Shown here: positions 7,091-12,780 of the stretch, in pieces
Position numbering within the stretch: position 1 is the stretch's first letter
Layout: each line of letters begins with the position of its first letter
Notes under the pieces: model-generated
Seen by the model: the letters and a program-made list of their open reading frames with translations, nothing else
Told to the model about the DNA's origin: nothing
Database searches by the model: none
NCBI GenBank assembly: GCA_031263345.1
Contig: JAISFY010000074.1
Location: 1 to 12,780, forward strand
Source of the DNA: Holosporales bacterium
GTDB taxonomy: Bacteria; Pseudomonadota; Alphaproteobacteria; RUG11792
DNA: 12,780 nt
Direction: 5' to 3'
Position numbers and translations under genes: made by a program

Positions 7091-8206
7091 ATGGGAATAA
7101 TTAAGAACTGCTCGATTGGAATCGTCGTCCATTCTTTATTGGGGTTTTCGGTGTTCAGTAATGGACCGACCTTCCCTGCGGCGCCAGGAACACCTTCCCC
7201 AGAAATGGTACAGCAGGCCCCTCCCCAATTTCAACAACAACCGCCACAAATGCCACAAGAAGGCCTGCAGCCTGGATTTGGACCAGGGCAGCCGATGCCT
7301 CAAGATGCACAATCGGGCCAGGGATATCCAGGTCAGCAACCGGGAAATTTACCACAGCAAGCATTTTTCCCAGGACAAGGACAATCCAGCACGGAGCAAT
7401 TAAACATTACCCAGCCCATGATAAATCCTGGAACCGGCGCTCAGATCAGCGTACCCGTTTTCATTAAGAAGGGAAATCAGCTAAGTAAGAGTGAACTTAC
7501 TCAGAACTCTTTGCTGGGAAAGGCCGTAGTTATCTGCGTTGGAGATTGGTGTCCACATTGTGCTAATTTTCTAAATACATTCGCTAAGTATATCGAAATT
7601 TTAAGAATGTATGGGATAAATATCATATTCCTGCATGTTCCATCACTCGAGATCCTCGGAAACTGGCGCGATCCAACGATGGAAGATTACCAGAGTGCAG
7701 AAGGAAAATTACAGCAATATGGCATCAAGGCTGATTCACCTGAGAGTAAAACCAAACCGGCTGGTGTTTACCTCGTTATGCTCGGTAGCAAAGATGCCCT
7801 CGCGAAAGTCAACGTTTCTTCATTACCGACAGCAATCGGATCAAATAACGGAAGAGAATGTTTTAGGCACGTTGGTGAAGATGCAGTACGATCGCTCTGT
7901 TTGTCGAATCCTGATATTTTAACTAACATTCTAAAAATCTTTAATAAGGACAGCAAGGGTATCGATGATTCCTCTAAGAAAGGGACACCCCCCAAAAAGG
8001 GCCCAGCTAAAGGATTAAAGGGCCGCGCTAAAAAATCGGAGGATTTCAAAAAATCGAGTATTATGTCTGGTATGTTTGGCCCGGTAGACAGAAATAAAGC
8101 TAGCAAGGCCACTCAATTCCTTAATGATGGAGTGTCTTCGATATTGTGGTCAAGGAGCCCACCAATTCAGCATACGTCTCGCGGATGCTCTTGTTATCTT
8201 CATTAA
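7091..8206 (+). CDS. Exported thioredoxin-fold protein with CPHC active site and Pro/Gln-rich N-terminus
   Basis: 371 residues. An N-terminal hydrophobic stretch (about residues 8-22, after Lys5) looks like a signal peptide. Residues about 26-100 are a low-complexity Pro/Gln/Gly-rich linker. A thioredoxin-like domain runs roughly from 118 to 285: strand AVVICVGDW, then CPHC at 154-157 (Cys154, Cys157), and the cis-proline loop SSLPT with Pro246. CPHC is also the DsbA active-site sequence, so a periplasmic thiol oxidase or isomerase role is possible, but overall similarity to DsbA is not visible. Cys258 and Cys270 lie in the domain's second half. Residues about 294-321 are Lys-rich, and the last residues include GCSCYL with two more cysteines. 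The start has AGGA about 8 nt upstream. It sits between tRNA-Arg and mrdA, so an envelope role fits, but substrate and partner are unknown. Confidence 0.75.
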   Translation: MGIIKNCSIGIVVHSLLGFSVFSNGPTFPAAPGTPSPEMVQQAPPQFQQQPPQMPQEGLQPGFGPGQPMPQDAQSGQGYPGQQPGNLPQQAFFPGQGQSSTEQLNITQPMINPGTGAQISVPVFIKKGNQLSKSELTQNSLLGKAVVICVGDWCPHCANFLNTFAKYIEILRMYGINIIFLHVPSLEILGNWRDPTMEDYQSAEGKLQQYGIKADSPESKTKPAGVYLVMLGSKDALAKVNVSSLPTAIGSNNGRECFRHVGEDAVRSLCLSNPDILTNILKIFNKDSKGIDDSSKKGTPPKKGPAKGLKGRAKKSEDFKKSSIMSGMFGPVDRNKASKATQFLNDGVSSILWSRSPPIQHTSRGCSCYLH

Positions 8207-8232
8207 CGATCTCCCCATCCAAAGAATGTCTC

Positions 8233-8262
8233 TTGAAAATCGGGGGAAGGCTGGGCGCTAAT
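8233..8262 (+). promoter_or_regulatory. Possible promoter for mrdA
   Basis: TTGAAA at 8233-8238 (five of six -35 positions) and GCTAAT at 8257-8262 (four of six -10 positions) are 18 nt apart, giving a predicted start near 8269 and a 15-nt leader. It lies in the 77-bp gap between the thioredoxin-fold gene and mrdA. No terminator is visible in that gap, so read-through from upstream is equally possible. Confidence 0.25.
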
Positions 8263-8283
8263 CGATCCTTGAGTTATGCTTAG

Positions 8284-10098
8284 ATGTGCAGTCTACGAGA
8301 TGAAAGAAAGCTTATAACGAGAAGATCATTCATCTTCATCAGCATAAAGGCGGTCCTCGGGACCGTTATCGGGGCGAGGCTTTTTTATCTACAAGTTTTA
8401 CAGTTCTCTCACTACAAATTGCTGTCAGATAAAAATAGGTTGGTCGCGAAGAGAATATTACCACCAAGAGGGAAAATATTGGCTGCAAATGGCGAACTTA
8501 TAGCCAGTAACAGATTTACGTATTCTGCTGTTTTAGACCTGTTAGAAATTCCAGAAGAAGATAGAATCAATGTCATCAGTCAAATAATCAAAGAAAAAAC
8601 ATTAGATGATAAATCGATTACAGAATTGCGCAATATCCCCGAAACAATCAATCGCAACAATAGATTGATTTTATTACAAGAAAACTTAGATTGGGATGAC
8701 TTAGCAGGATATTATATTACTGCCTCATTACTTCCCGGTATCGTCATCGAAAAGGTCCAAATGAGGAAATATTTACATGCTGAAGAATTGTCTCACATTA
8801 TCGGTTATATCGGAGCACCAACAAAGAAAGATATCGAAATAACCGATAACGCAGCCCTGACTTTGCCAATGGCGAAAATCGGCAAAACTGGAATTGAGAA
8901 ATGCTATGACGAAGAATTATTTGGTAAAATCGGTGTTCAACACGTCGAGGTCAATGCGAGGAGGCAATTCGTAAGATGCGTAAGCGATACGGAAAGTATA
9001 CCGGGAACCGATATTCATCTTACCATCAATCTGGATTTACAACTAGAAGTATACAACATTTTATCAAATCACAATGGGGCTTCTTGTGTTGTAATGGATG
9101 TTCATTCTGGAGCGATTTTAGCATTCGTTTCGTATCCAGGATATGACATCAATATTTTTACAAAGAGGATAGATCCAAAAACTCTACAGGAAGTATATAA
9201 TAACCCATTTAAACCGGCAATTAATAAGGTAATAAATGGTCTGTACTCTCCTGGTTCTGTATTCAAGATAATTACAGGACTCGCCGGACTCGCTGCTGGG
9301 GTGATAAATGGAGATACCAAATTTCGATGTACTGGAGTCCACGAACTTGGCTCTCATAAATTTCATTGCTGGCGGTGGAAGTATAATGGTCACGGTTCGG
9401 TGAACTTGCGGCAGGCAATAGCCGAATCATGTGACGTATTTTTTTATAATGTCGCTGAGCTAGTCGGAGCAGATAAAATAGCTAAAACTGCCAGTGATTT
9501 TGGGCTCGGGATTCAGACTGGAATTGATCTGCCTGGGGAAAAATCTGGACTCATTCCAACAAAGGAATGGAAAAAAACAATGAAAAAACAAAGATGGACG
9601 ACGGGAGATACATTAAATTTGTCGATAGGGCAAGGATTCGTTTTATCAACTCCTCTCCAGCTGGTTAGAATGATATCAATCATGGTCAACGGGCTGAATC
9701 CGATAACTCCGTATCTTCGAAAAAGCAAAGAACTAACATCGCTAGATCGCTTGCAATATAAGCAAAATCATATCGAACTAATATTGGACGGAATGTATGA
9801 TGTCGTAAACTCAGCAACTGGGACCGCTAGAAAATCTGCTATTGATGACGAGGCTTTTGAGATGTCTGGGAAAACCGGAAGCTCGCAGGTTTATCGTATT
9901 ACGGAGGCTCAACGCAATCTCGGGAAAACGGTTTCAGACGAGTACTGGCTGAAAGAACATGCTATTTTTATTGGGTATGCCCCAGATTCAGATCCCAAAT
10001 TCGGCATCGTCGTGTTAGTAGAACACGGTGGAAGCGGAGCAAAATCGGCTGCTCCGATTGCTCGAGATGTCTTTCTTGCTGCCAACCGATTGTGCTAG
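8284..10098 (+). CDS. mrdA: Penicillin-binding protein 2 (elongasome peptidoglycan transpeptidase)
   Basis: Class B PBP that cross-links peptidoglycan during side-wall growth with RodA and MreB/C/D, anchored in the inner membrane. The 604-residue protein has a short basic N-terminus, one membrane segment at about 15-37, and the PBP dimerisation region starting at PPRGKILAANG (60-70). A conserved GYIGAPTKKDI block lies at 174-184, followed by the transpeptidase domain. Catalytic motifs are complete: SVFK at 325-328 (nucleophile Ser325), SCD at 382-384 (the SxN-type motif, as usual in PBP2) and KTG at 530-532. Length and motifs fit MrdA better than FtsI. An in-frame TAG directly before the ATG fixes the start to this codon or downstream; no strong ribosome site is visible. 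rodA and mreC/D, often beside mrdA, are absent here. Confidence 0.95.
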   Translation: MCSLRDERKLITRRSFIFISIKAVLGTVIGARLFYLQVLQFSHYKLLSDKNRLVAKRILPPRGKILAANGELIASNRFTYSAVLDLLEIPEEDRINVISQIIKEKTLDDKSITELRNIPETINRNNRLILLQENLDWDDLAGYYITASLLPGIVIEKVQMRKYLHAEELSHIIGYIGAPTKKDIEITDNAALTLPMAKIGKTGIEKCYDEELFGKIGVQHVEVNARRQFVRCVSDTESIPGTDIHLTINLDLQLEVYNILSNHNGASCVVMDVHSGAILAFVSYPGYDINIFTKRIDPKTLQEVYNNPFKPAINKVINGLYSPGSVFKIITGLAGLAAGVINGDTKFRCTGVHELGSHKFHCWRWKYNGHGSVNLRQAIAESCDVFFYNVAELVGADKIAKTASDFGLGIQTGIDLPGEKSGLIPTKEWKKTMKKQRWTTGDTLNLSIGQGFVLSTPLQLVRMISIMVNGLNPITPYLRKSKELTSLDRLQYKQNHIELILDGMYDVVNSATGTARKSAIDDEAFEMSGKTGSSQVYRITEAQRNLGKTVSDEYWLKEHAIFIGYAPDSDPKFGIVVLVEHGGSGAKSAAPIARDVFLAANRLC

Positions 10099-10190
10099 AT
10101 TAATGGGTTTTGGTTCAGTGCTTAAAATAAGCTTAACATCTTATTCCTCTTGTGGGACAAAATTCTTGATTTAAAATAACCTGCAAACGC

Positions 10191-10219
10191 TTGTCATTGA
10201 TTCCTGTTGGAGGTATACT
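10191..10219 (+). promoter_or_regulatory. Sigma70-type promoter of the cold-shock gene
   Basis: TTGTCA at 10191-10196 and TATACT at 10214-10219 each match the consensus at five of six positions and are exactly 17 nt apart. This is the best promoter match I found in the window. The predicted start near 10226 lies about 157 nt upstream of the cold-shock start codon. Confidence 0.65.
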
Positions 10220-10225
10220 ATGATC

Positions 10226-10382
10226 TGAATTGTTTGTGCTCTTTCTTGCCTGTTGAATATTAATGTTCGGCTTCCAGTCGTTCGGAATTGAAAATCCCGT
10301 TTAATATTTACGTAAAAAGAGTACAAAGAATGGTAGTAGGCCGTTTTATACGGTTATTGTATTTCAAGGAGACGTTCGAAGA
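10226..10382 (+). promoter_or_regulatory. Long 5' leader of the cold-shock mRNA
   Basis: If the promoter at 10191-10219 is used, the mRNA has a leader of about 157 nt with no gene in it. Visible elements are TTCC-N8-GGAA near 10271-10286, a perfect palindrome TTTACGTAAA (10307-10316), a small hairpin CCGT-TTTAT-ACGG (10341-10353) just before the ribosome site, and the strong site AAGGAGA (10366-10372). Leaders of this length act as temperature-responsive elements in Escherichia coli cspA; the same role here is inference. Confidence 0.5.
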
Positions 10383-10589
10383 ATGACGACTGGAAAAGTT
10401 AAGTGGTTCAATTTTAGCAAGGGGTATGGATTTATTCAACCGGATGATGGAGGAGAGGATATCTTCGTTCATATTAGTGCCCTCGAAAAATCTGGAATAA
10501 ATGTTCTCAATGAAGGACAAAATGTTGGATACGAAACGATGTCAAGAAATGGAAAGATTTCAGCAGTGAATCTACAATTGAAAGACTAA
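10383..10589 (+). CDS. Cold-shock domain protein (CspA family)
   Basis: Small single-stranded RNA/DNA-binding chaperone of the CspA family that melts mRNA structure, especially after temperature downshift. The 68-residue protein is one cold-shock domain: VKWFN at 6-10, RNP1 KGYGFI at 13-18, RNP2 IFVHIS at 27-32 with its conserved aromatic and histidine, then the QNVGYE and ISAVNL strands. The family VTGYE-type strand reads VGYETM here. AAGGAGA 10 nt upstream marks the start. It stands alone with its own promoter and long leader and is followed by a strong hairpin. Which csp paralogue it is cannot be told from one window. Confidence 0.96.
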   Translation: MTTGKVKWFNFSKGYGFIQPDDGGEDIFVHISALEKSGINVLNEGQNVGYETMSRNGKISAVNLQLKD

Positions 10590-10609
10590 AAAAAAAGTAA
10601 AGAAAAGGA

Positions 10610-10648
10610 CTCCGAGTGGTGAAAATTATTTCTTTTCATCATTCGGAG
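10610..10648. terminator. 16-bp hairpin downstream of the cold-shock gene
   Basis: The arm 10610-10625 pairs with 10633-10648 over 16 bp, including two G-T wobbles, around a 7-nt loop (10626-10632). It begins 20 nt after the cold-shock stop codon. The stretch before it on the plus strand is A-rich (a run of A at 10588-10596, then AAAGAAAA), so on the minus strand the hairpin is followed by a T-rich tract and looks like an intrinsic terminator for leftward transcription. For the cold-shock mRNA it is a 3'-end hairpin without a T-tract. Confidence 0.65.
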
Positions 10649-10717
10649 GAACATTAGTAGCATGGATTTTTATCTGCAATAGAGTAAGAATTAATCTGAT
10701 AGATATGGTACAAGGAA

Positions 10718-10761
10718 GCAAAACGAACGAGGCCTATTAAGGGCAAGTTTGTTCGTTTTGC
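10718..10761. repeat. Perfect 11-bp inverted repeat next to the insertion sequence
   Basis: GCAAAACGAAC (10718-10728) and GTTCGTTTTGC (10751-10761) are exact reverse complements with a 22-nt loop that can form a small inner GCC/GGC hairpin. It ends 14 nt from the IS630 edge and has no T-tract on either side. It may be an old transcript-end hairpin of the cold-shock or trmL unit, or a remnant of another element. Confidence 0.6.
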
Positions 10762-10775
10762 AGAAAGGTGTAATA

Positions 10776-10793
10776 CCAAATCCCATTGTTAAA
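10776..10793. repeat. Left terminal inverted repeat of the IS630 element
   Basis: CCAAATCCCATTGTTAAA, the exact reverse complement of 11841-11858. The flanking TA is at 10774-10775. The transposase stop codon TAA (minus strand, 10791-10789) falls inside it. Confidence 0.92.
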
Positions 10794-11310
10794 CATCTAA
10801 ATAACTATTATTGCATAATCCCATAATTGTTGACTCATGAAGTGAGTTGATAAAAGCTTGGAGGGATAACTCTAATGATTCCAGAGCCTCAAAAAGCCTG
10901 TTATGCAGCACATTCTGCTTCAGATATCTCCAAAACTGCTCCACAGGATTCAATTCTGGTGAGTAGGGTGGTAGCAGGATAATATCCACATTTTTAGGAA
11001 CTTCAAGATTCTTTGACTTATGCCATCCAGCTCCATCCATGATGATGGCGATCTTTTGATCTATGTAATTTTCAGAAAGCATTTTCAAAAATGCATTCAT
11101 ACATTCCGTATTTACGCTACTAAAACTTGCGCTGAAATGCGAACCATTTCTGGCGGATATAGCTCCATAAACATAAAGTGCCTTGTAGCCTATTTTTATT
11201 TTTACCGTGGTTCTTTCTCCTTTCTTAAACCATCCATACCCAATCTTTGTATGAGTTCCGAATCTTGCTTCATCAAAAAATAATACATCAGCATAGTCCT
11301 TTTCTTTCAA
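10789..11310 (-). CDS. IS630 transposase, second-frame part (DDE catalytic domain)
   Basis: Catalytic half of the transposase, 173 residues counted from a TTG codon at 11310-11308; it is most likely made as a fusion to the upstream frame and not started here. It carries the DDE triad: Asp13 in FFDEARFG, Asp92 in IIMDGAGWH and Glu124 in PYSPELNPVEQFW, which is the IS630/Tc1-mariner signature. In the frameshifted protein these become Asp174, Asp253 and Glu285. No internal stop or missing key residue is seen. The C-terminus ends in the left inverted repeat. Confidence 0.92.
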   Translation of the reverse strand: MKEKDYADVLFFDEARFGTHTKIGYGWFKKGERTTVKIKIGYKALYVYGAISARNGSHFSASFSSVNTECMNAFLKMLSENYIDQKIAIIMDGAGWHKSKNLEVPKNVDIILLPPYSPELNPVEQFWRYLKQNVLHNRLFEALESLELSLQAFINSLHESTIMGLCNNSYLDV

Positions 11311-11792
11311 CTTCTCATTGATGTTTTTTTAAAAGTCTCCACCTTTTCCTTATCCTGTTTGTAGTGTTGCGGACGAGGTGTTATATAGGAATATTTCAGC
11401 TCCTGCATTTCACGATGCATACTACTGCGACTTATTTTCTTACCACAAATCTCCAGCACTTTTTGTACCATAACATCGATCGTAACCTGAGAGTCTTTAT
11501 CAATGATCTCCCTAACAATCTCCCTGTCTGAGTCGTTTAATATACTTTTACGCCGGCGTGAGAGAGGGGCTTTCAGACGTTCTATCCCGCTCTCTAGGAA
11601 ACGTTTAATCCATGAACGCAGAGTCATATGCCTAATGTTAAAGACCTTCGCAACCTCTGTAATACCAAAGCTACAGGCTGCAATGATAGCTTCCAACTTC
11701 CTCGCTACAAGAACATTATTTCTAAGCTTTTTAAGCTCCAATTTCGCTGCTTCTGCCAATTCCGGGCTCAACAATAATGATTTCATCGACAT
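11307..11792 (-). CDS. IS630 transposase, first-frame part (DNA-binding domain)
   Basis: N-terminal half of the transposase, 161 residues from the ATG at 11792-11790. The ribosome site AGAGGT lies 4 nt upstream (11797-11802), so this start is preferred over the longer ATG at 11834, which lies only 7 nt inside the right terminal repeat. A helix-turn-helix is visible at about residues 43-65 (GITEVAKVF...LRSWIKRF), typical of transposases that bind terminal repeats. A second winged-helix-like region follows to about residue 150. The zero frame ends at TGA (11307-11309) a few codons after the slippery run. Without the shift it could act as a short DNA-binding regulator. Confidence 0.9.
   Translation of the reverse strand: MSMKSLLLSPELAEAAKLELKKLRNNVLVARKLEAIIAACSFGITEVAKVFNIRHMTLRSWIKRFLESGIERLKAPLSRRRKSILNDSDREIVREIIDKDSQVTIDVMVQKVLEICGKKISRSSMHREMQELKYSYITPRPQHYKQDKEKVETFKKTSMRS
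11324..11334 (-). promoter_or_regulatory. Likely -1 frameshift site in the IS630 transposase
   Basis: The minus strand reads TTTT AAAAAAA C here, with zero-frame codons TTT AAA AAA ACA. Slipping one base back on the second AAA gives AAC ATC AAT GAG AAG TTG, which leads straight into the catalytic frame with no stop and yields a 334-residue fusion. Either ribosomal slippage or RNA-polymerase slippage on the A7 run could do this. -1 frameshifting is known in IS630-family elements. A simple inactivating base change or assembly error in the homopolymer is the alternative. Confidence 0.7.
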
Positions 11793-11840
11793 TATTACCT
11801 CTATCAAAGTGCTTAGCTTGTTATAACATATCACTCGTTA

Positions 11841-11858
11841 TTTAACAATGGGATTTGG
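11841..11858. repeat. Right terminal inverted repeat of the IS630 element
   Basis: TTTAACAATGGGATTTGG, exact partner of 10776-10793, followed by TA at 11859-11860. It lies on the transposase-promoter side of the element. Confidence 0.92.
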
Positions 11859-11990
11859 TATAAACTATATTTGTTAGAAGAATGACATTGCTTAAGACAT
11901 CACTATCTGTCGGATTAAGTTCTGTCTTTTACACATAAATCGATAACGGTAATAGCCTCCAACATGATTGGCAAATGATATATTGCATTA

Positions 11991-12437
11991 TCAAGTTGTA
12001 ATCTGTTTTGTAGCTTCAGCGAGCCCAATTGCTGCACACATTGCGACATTCATGGATCGTGCTTGGGGATTTATAGGAATTACCACTCTTTCATCGCAGC
12101 CAGAAAAAACCTCATCAGTTACACCGGAGCTCTCTTTACCAAGCATTATGCAGTCCGATTCAAAGAATTGAATATTAAAGTATTTTTTATCCGCCTTAAT
12201 ATCAAATAACACGATTCTCCCAACGTATGATTTTCTAAATTCTTTAAAAGACTCATGCCGAATTAGCTCGACCTGTTCGATATAATCCATCCCAGCTCTT
12301 TTGAAAAGCCTGTTATTTTCGAAAACGAAGGATGCGGGTTCGATAATACTAAGTCGATAAATCCCAAAACATGCGCAAAGCCTAACAATCGCTCCTGTAT
12401 TCTGCGCAATCTCCGGTTCGAATAAACATACTTCCAA
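11991..12437 (-). CDS. trmL: tRNA (cytidine/uridine-34 2'-O)-methyltransferase TrmL
   Basis: SPOUT-class enzyme that uses S-adenosylmethionine to methylate the ribose of the wobble base, position 34 of tRNA-Leu in characterised relatives. I choose the TTG at 12437-12435, giving 148 residues: GGGAAGAG lies 8 nt upstream (12446-12453) and the protein then begins MEVCLFEPEIAQNTG, matching the family N-terminus and length. An in-frame ATG at 12503 (170 residues) is the alternative; the longer frame to 12605 runs through tRNA-Asn and is an artefact. Motifs are PEIAQNTGAIVRL (8-20), RAGMDY (47-52), LGKESSG (99-105) and the knot segment RSMNVAMCAA (127-136). tRNA-Asn(GTT) lies 95 nt upstream on the same strand, probably in one transcript. 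The 127-bp gap on the other side, up to the IS630 element, holds no gene. Confidence 0.93.
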   Translation of the reverse strand: MEVCLFEPEIAQNTGAIVRLCACFGIYRLSIIEPASFVFENNRLFKRAGMDYIEQVELIRHESFKEFRKSYVGRIVLFDIKADKKYFNIQFFESDCIMLGKESSGVTDEVFSGCDERVVIPINPQARSMNVAMCAAIGLAEATKQITT

Positions 12438-12532
12438 TTTCTTTGCTCTTCCCAAAATGATGCAAAAAAATTTAGATACTAAAGAACACAATAAACTCTC
12501 CATATTGGATCGGAAAACGGAGAAAAAAACAC

Positions 12533-12608
12533 TGGCTCCTTGGGACGGACTCGAACCGCCGACCCAGTGGTTAACAGCCACTTGCTCTACCGACTGAGCT
12601 ACCAAGGA
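12533..12608 (-). tRNA. tRNA-Asn (anticodon GTT)
   Basis: Read on the minus strand, the acceptor stem TCCTTGG (12608-12602) pairs with CCAAGGA (12543-12537). It has a D-arm with AGCTCAGTCGGTAGAGC, an anticodon stem AGTGG/CCACT around CTGTTAA with GTT at 12575-12573, a T-arm with GTTCGAGTCC, discriminator G, and an encoded CCA (12535-12533). Discriminator G with GTT is normal for asparagine. Translating this tRNA gives the MVAQSVEQ... peptide often wrongly added to a downstream gene. Confidence 0.98.
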
Positions 12609-12780
12609 ACAGCCAGTTTAGGTTGTAACATACAACGGCAACAAACATCAACCGTTTTAGACTCACCACCCTACAAGTTGGGAGCACTCCCATAACTCAT
12701 GTACAAATTGAACACCAACAAATACACAACTCATCATCCTTAAGCCCCGTTGAAATAGTGACATCTTAGATCTTCGTTTT
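12609..12780. other. Upstream flank of tRNA-Asn with short dyads
   Basis: No gene is seen to the right edge. Two small dyads occur: GTTGT-AACAT-ACAAC (12622-12636), 14 nt from the tRNA 5' end, and TGGGAG-CA-CTCCCA (12679-12692), which can be widened by AGT/ACT (12676-12678 with 12695-12697). No convincing promoter pair for the minus-strand tRNA was found at standard spacing, although one must lie here or beyond the window. Confidence 0.35.

Larger units (their letters stand above)
10776..11858 (-). mobile_element. IS630-family insertion sequence, apparently complete (1083 bp)
   Basis: The element is bounded by perfect 18-bp terminal inverted repeats and has a TA dinucleotide at each outer edge (10774-10775 and 11859-11860), as expected for the TA target duplication of IS630/Tc1-mariner elements. 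It encodes a DDE transposase on the minus strand in two frames that join through a -1 shift at an A7 run. The joined product would be 334 residues from the ATG at 11792, normal for the family. The catalytic residues (DEARFG, MDGAGW, PVEQFW) and the N-terminal helix-turn-helix are intact, and the stop codon lies inside the left repeat. It sits in the gap between the convergent cold-shock gene and trmL and does not seem to break a gene. It looks recent and possibly active. Confidence 0.93.

Noticed and set aside
7116..7403. Overlapping ORFs on both strands in the Pro/Gln-rich region of the thioredoxin-fold gene
   Set aside because: Low-complexity CCA/CAG-rich DNA leaves several frames open by composition; only the frame with signal peptide and CPHC domain is credible.
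10099..10190. Search for a terminator after mrdA
   Set aside because: Only a 5-bp GCTTA-AAA-TAAGC hairpin at 10120-10132 without a T-tract was found, too weak to call.
11020..11826. Plus-strand ORFs antisense to the transposase
   Set aside because: Shadows of the minus-strand DDE transposase and its HTH domain.
12438..12605. N-terminal extension of TrmL reaching into the tRNA
   Set aside because: The extra residues begin with the MVAQSVEQ peptide that comes from translating a tRNA; tRNA-Asn covers this span and a better-supported TTG start lies downstream.

Overview
The window looks like part of a moderately AT-rich alphaproteobacterial chromosome, most likely from a host-associated or otherwise reduced lineage; Holosporales- or Rickettsiales-like is my inference and no marker here proves it. 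Supporting signs are the LPS gene lpxC, an alphaproteobacterial-type RNase J, a two-domain SH3-like exported protein of the type common in alphaproteobacteria, a secreted patatin-fold protein and an IS630-family insertion sequence. The genes are mostly single or in very short runs, and familiar clusters are missing: lpxC is not next to ftsZ, and mrdA is not next to mreC/D or rodA.

Layout from left to right. Positions 1-1509 (minus strand) hold map (methionine aminopeptidase) followed by the first two thirds of lpxC, which runs off the left edge. Positions 1784-3517 (plus) encode an exported patatin-fold protein. Its nucleophile serine is replaced by glycine, its oxyanion loop is degenerate, and it ends in a Ser/Asp-rich acidic tail. 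Positions 3571-6867 (minus) form a tight run pfk -> SH3-like exported protein -> rnj (RNase J); the SH3 gene overlaps the end of pfk through a GTG start. Positions 6983-8206 (plus) hold tRNA-Arg(ACG), then an exported thioredoxin-fold protein with a CPHC active site, a Pro/Gln-rich N-terminal stretch and a Lys-rich tail. Next comes mrdA (PBP2, 8284-10098, plus). A single cold-shock-domain gene (10383-10589, plus) follows, with a good sigma70-type promoter about 157 nt upstream of the start codon, so its mRNA would have a long leader. Two hairpins lie downstream of it.

An apparently complete IS630-family element (10776-11858) with perfect 18-bp terminal inverted repeats, TA dinucleotides at both ends and a two-frame transposase joined through an A7 slippery run sits between the convergent cold-shock gene and trmL. 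The window closes with tRNA-Asn(GTT) and trmL (a tRNA wobble-position 2'-O-methyltransferase) on the minus strand, in the order tRNA then methyltransferase.

Functionally the stable genes are housekeeping: protein N-terminal processing, lipid A synthesis, RNA decay, glycolysis, elongation-specific peptidoglycan synthesis, cold-shock RNA chaperoning and tRNA modification. The accessory interest lies in the exported pseudo-patatin, the exported CPHC protein, the structured leader and hairpins around the cold-shock gene, and the frameshifting IS630. I saw no CRISPR array, phage module, toxin-antitoxin pair or obvious defence system. All family assignments come from reading motifs by eye; no database search was run.
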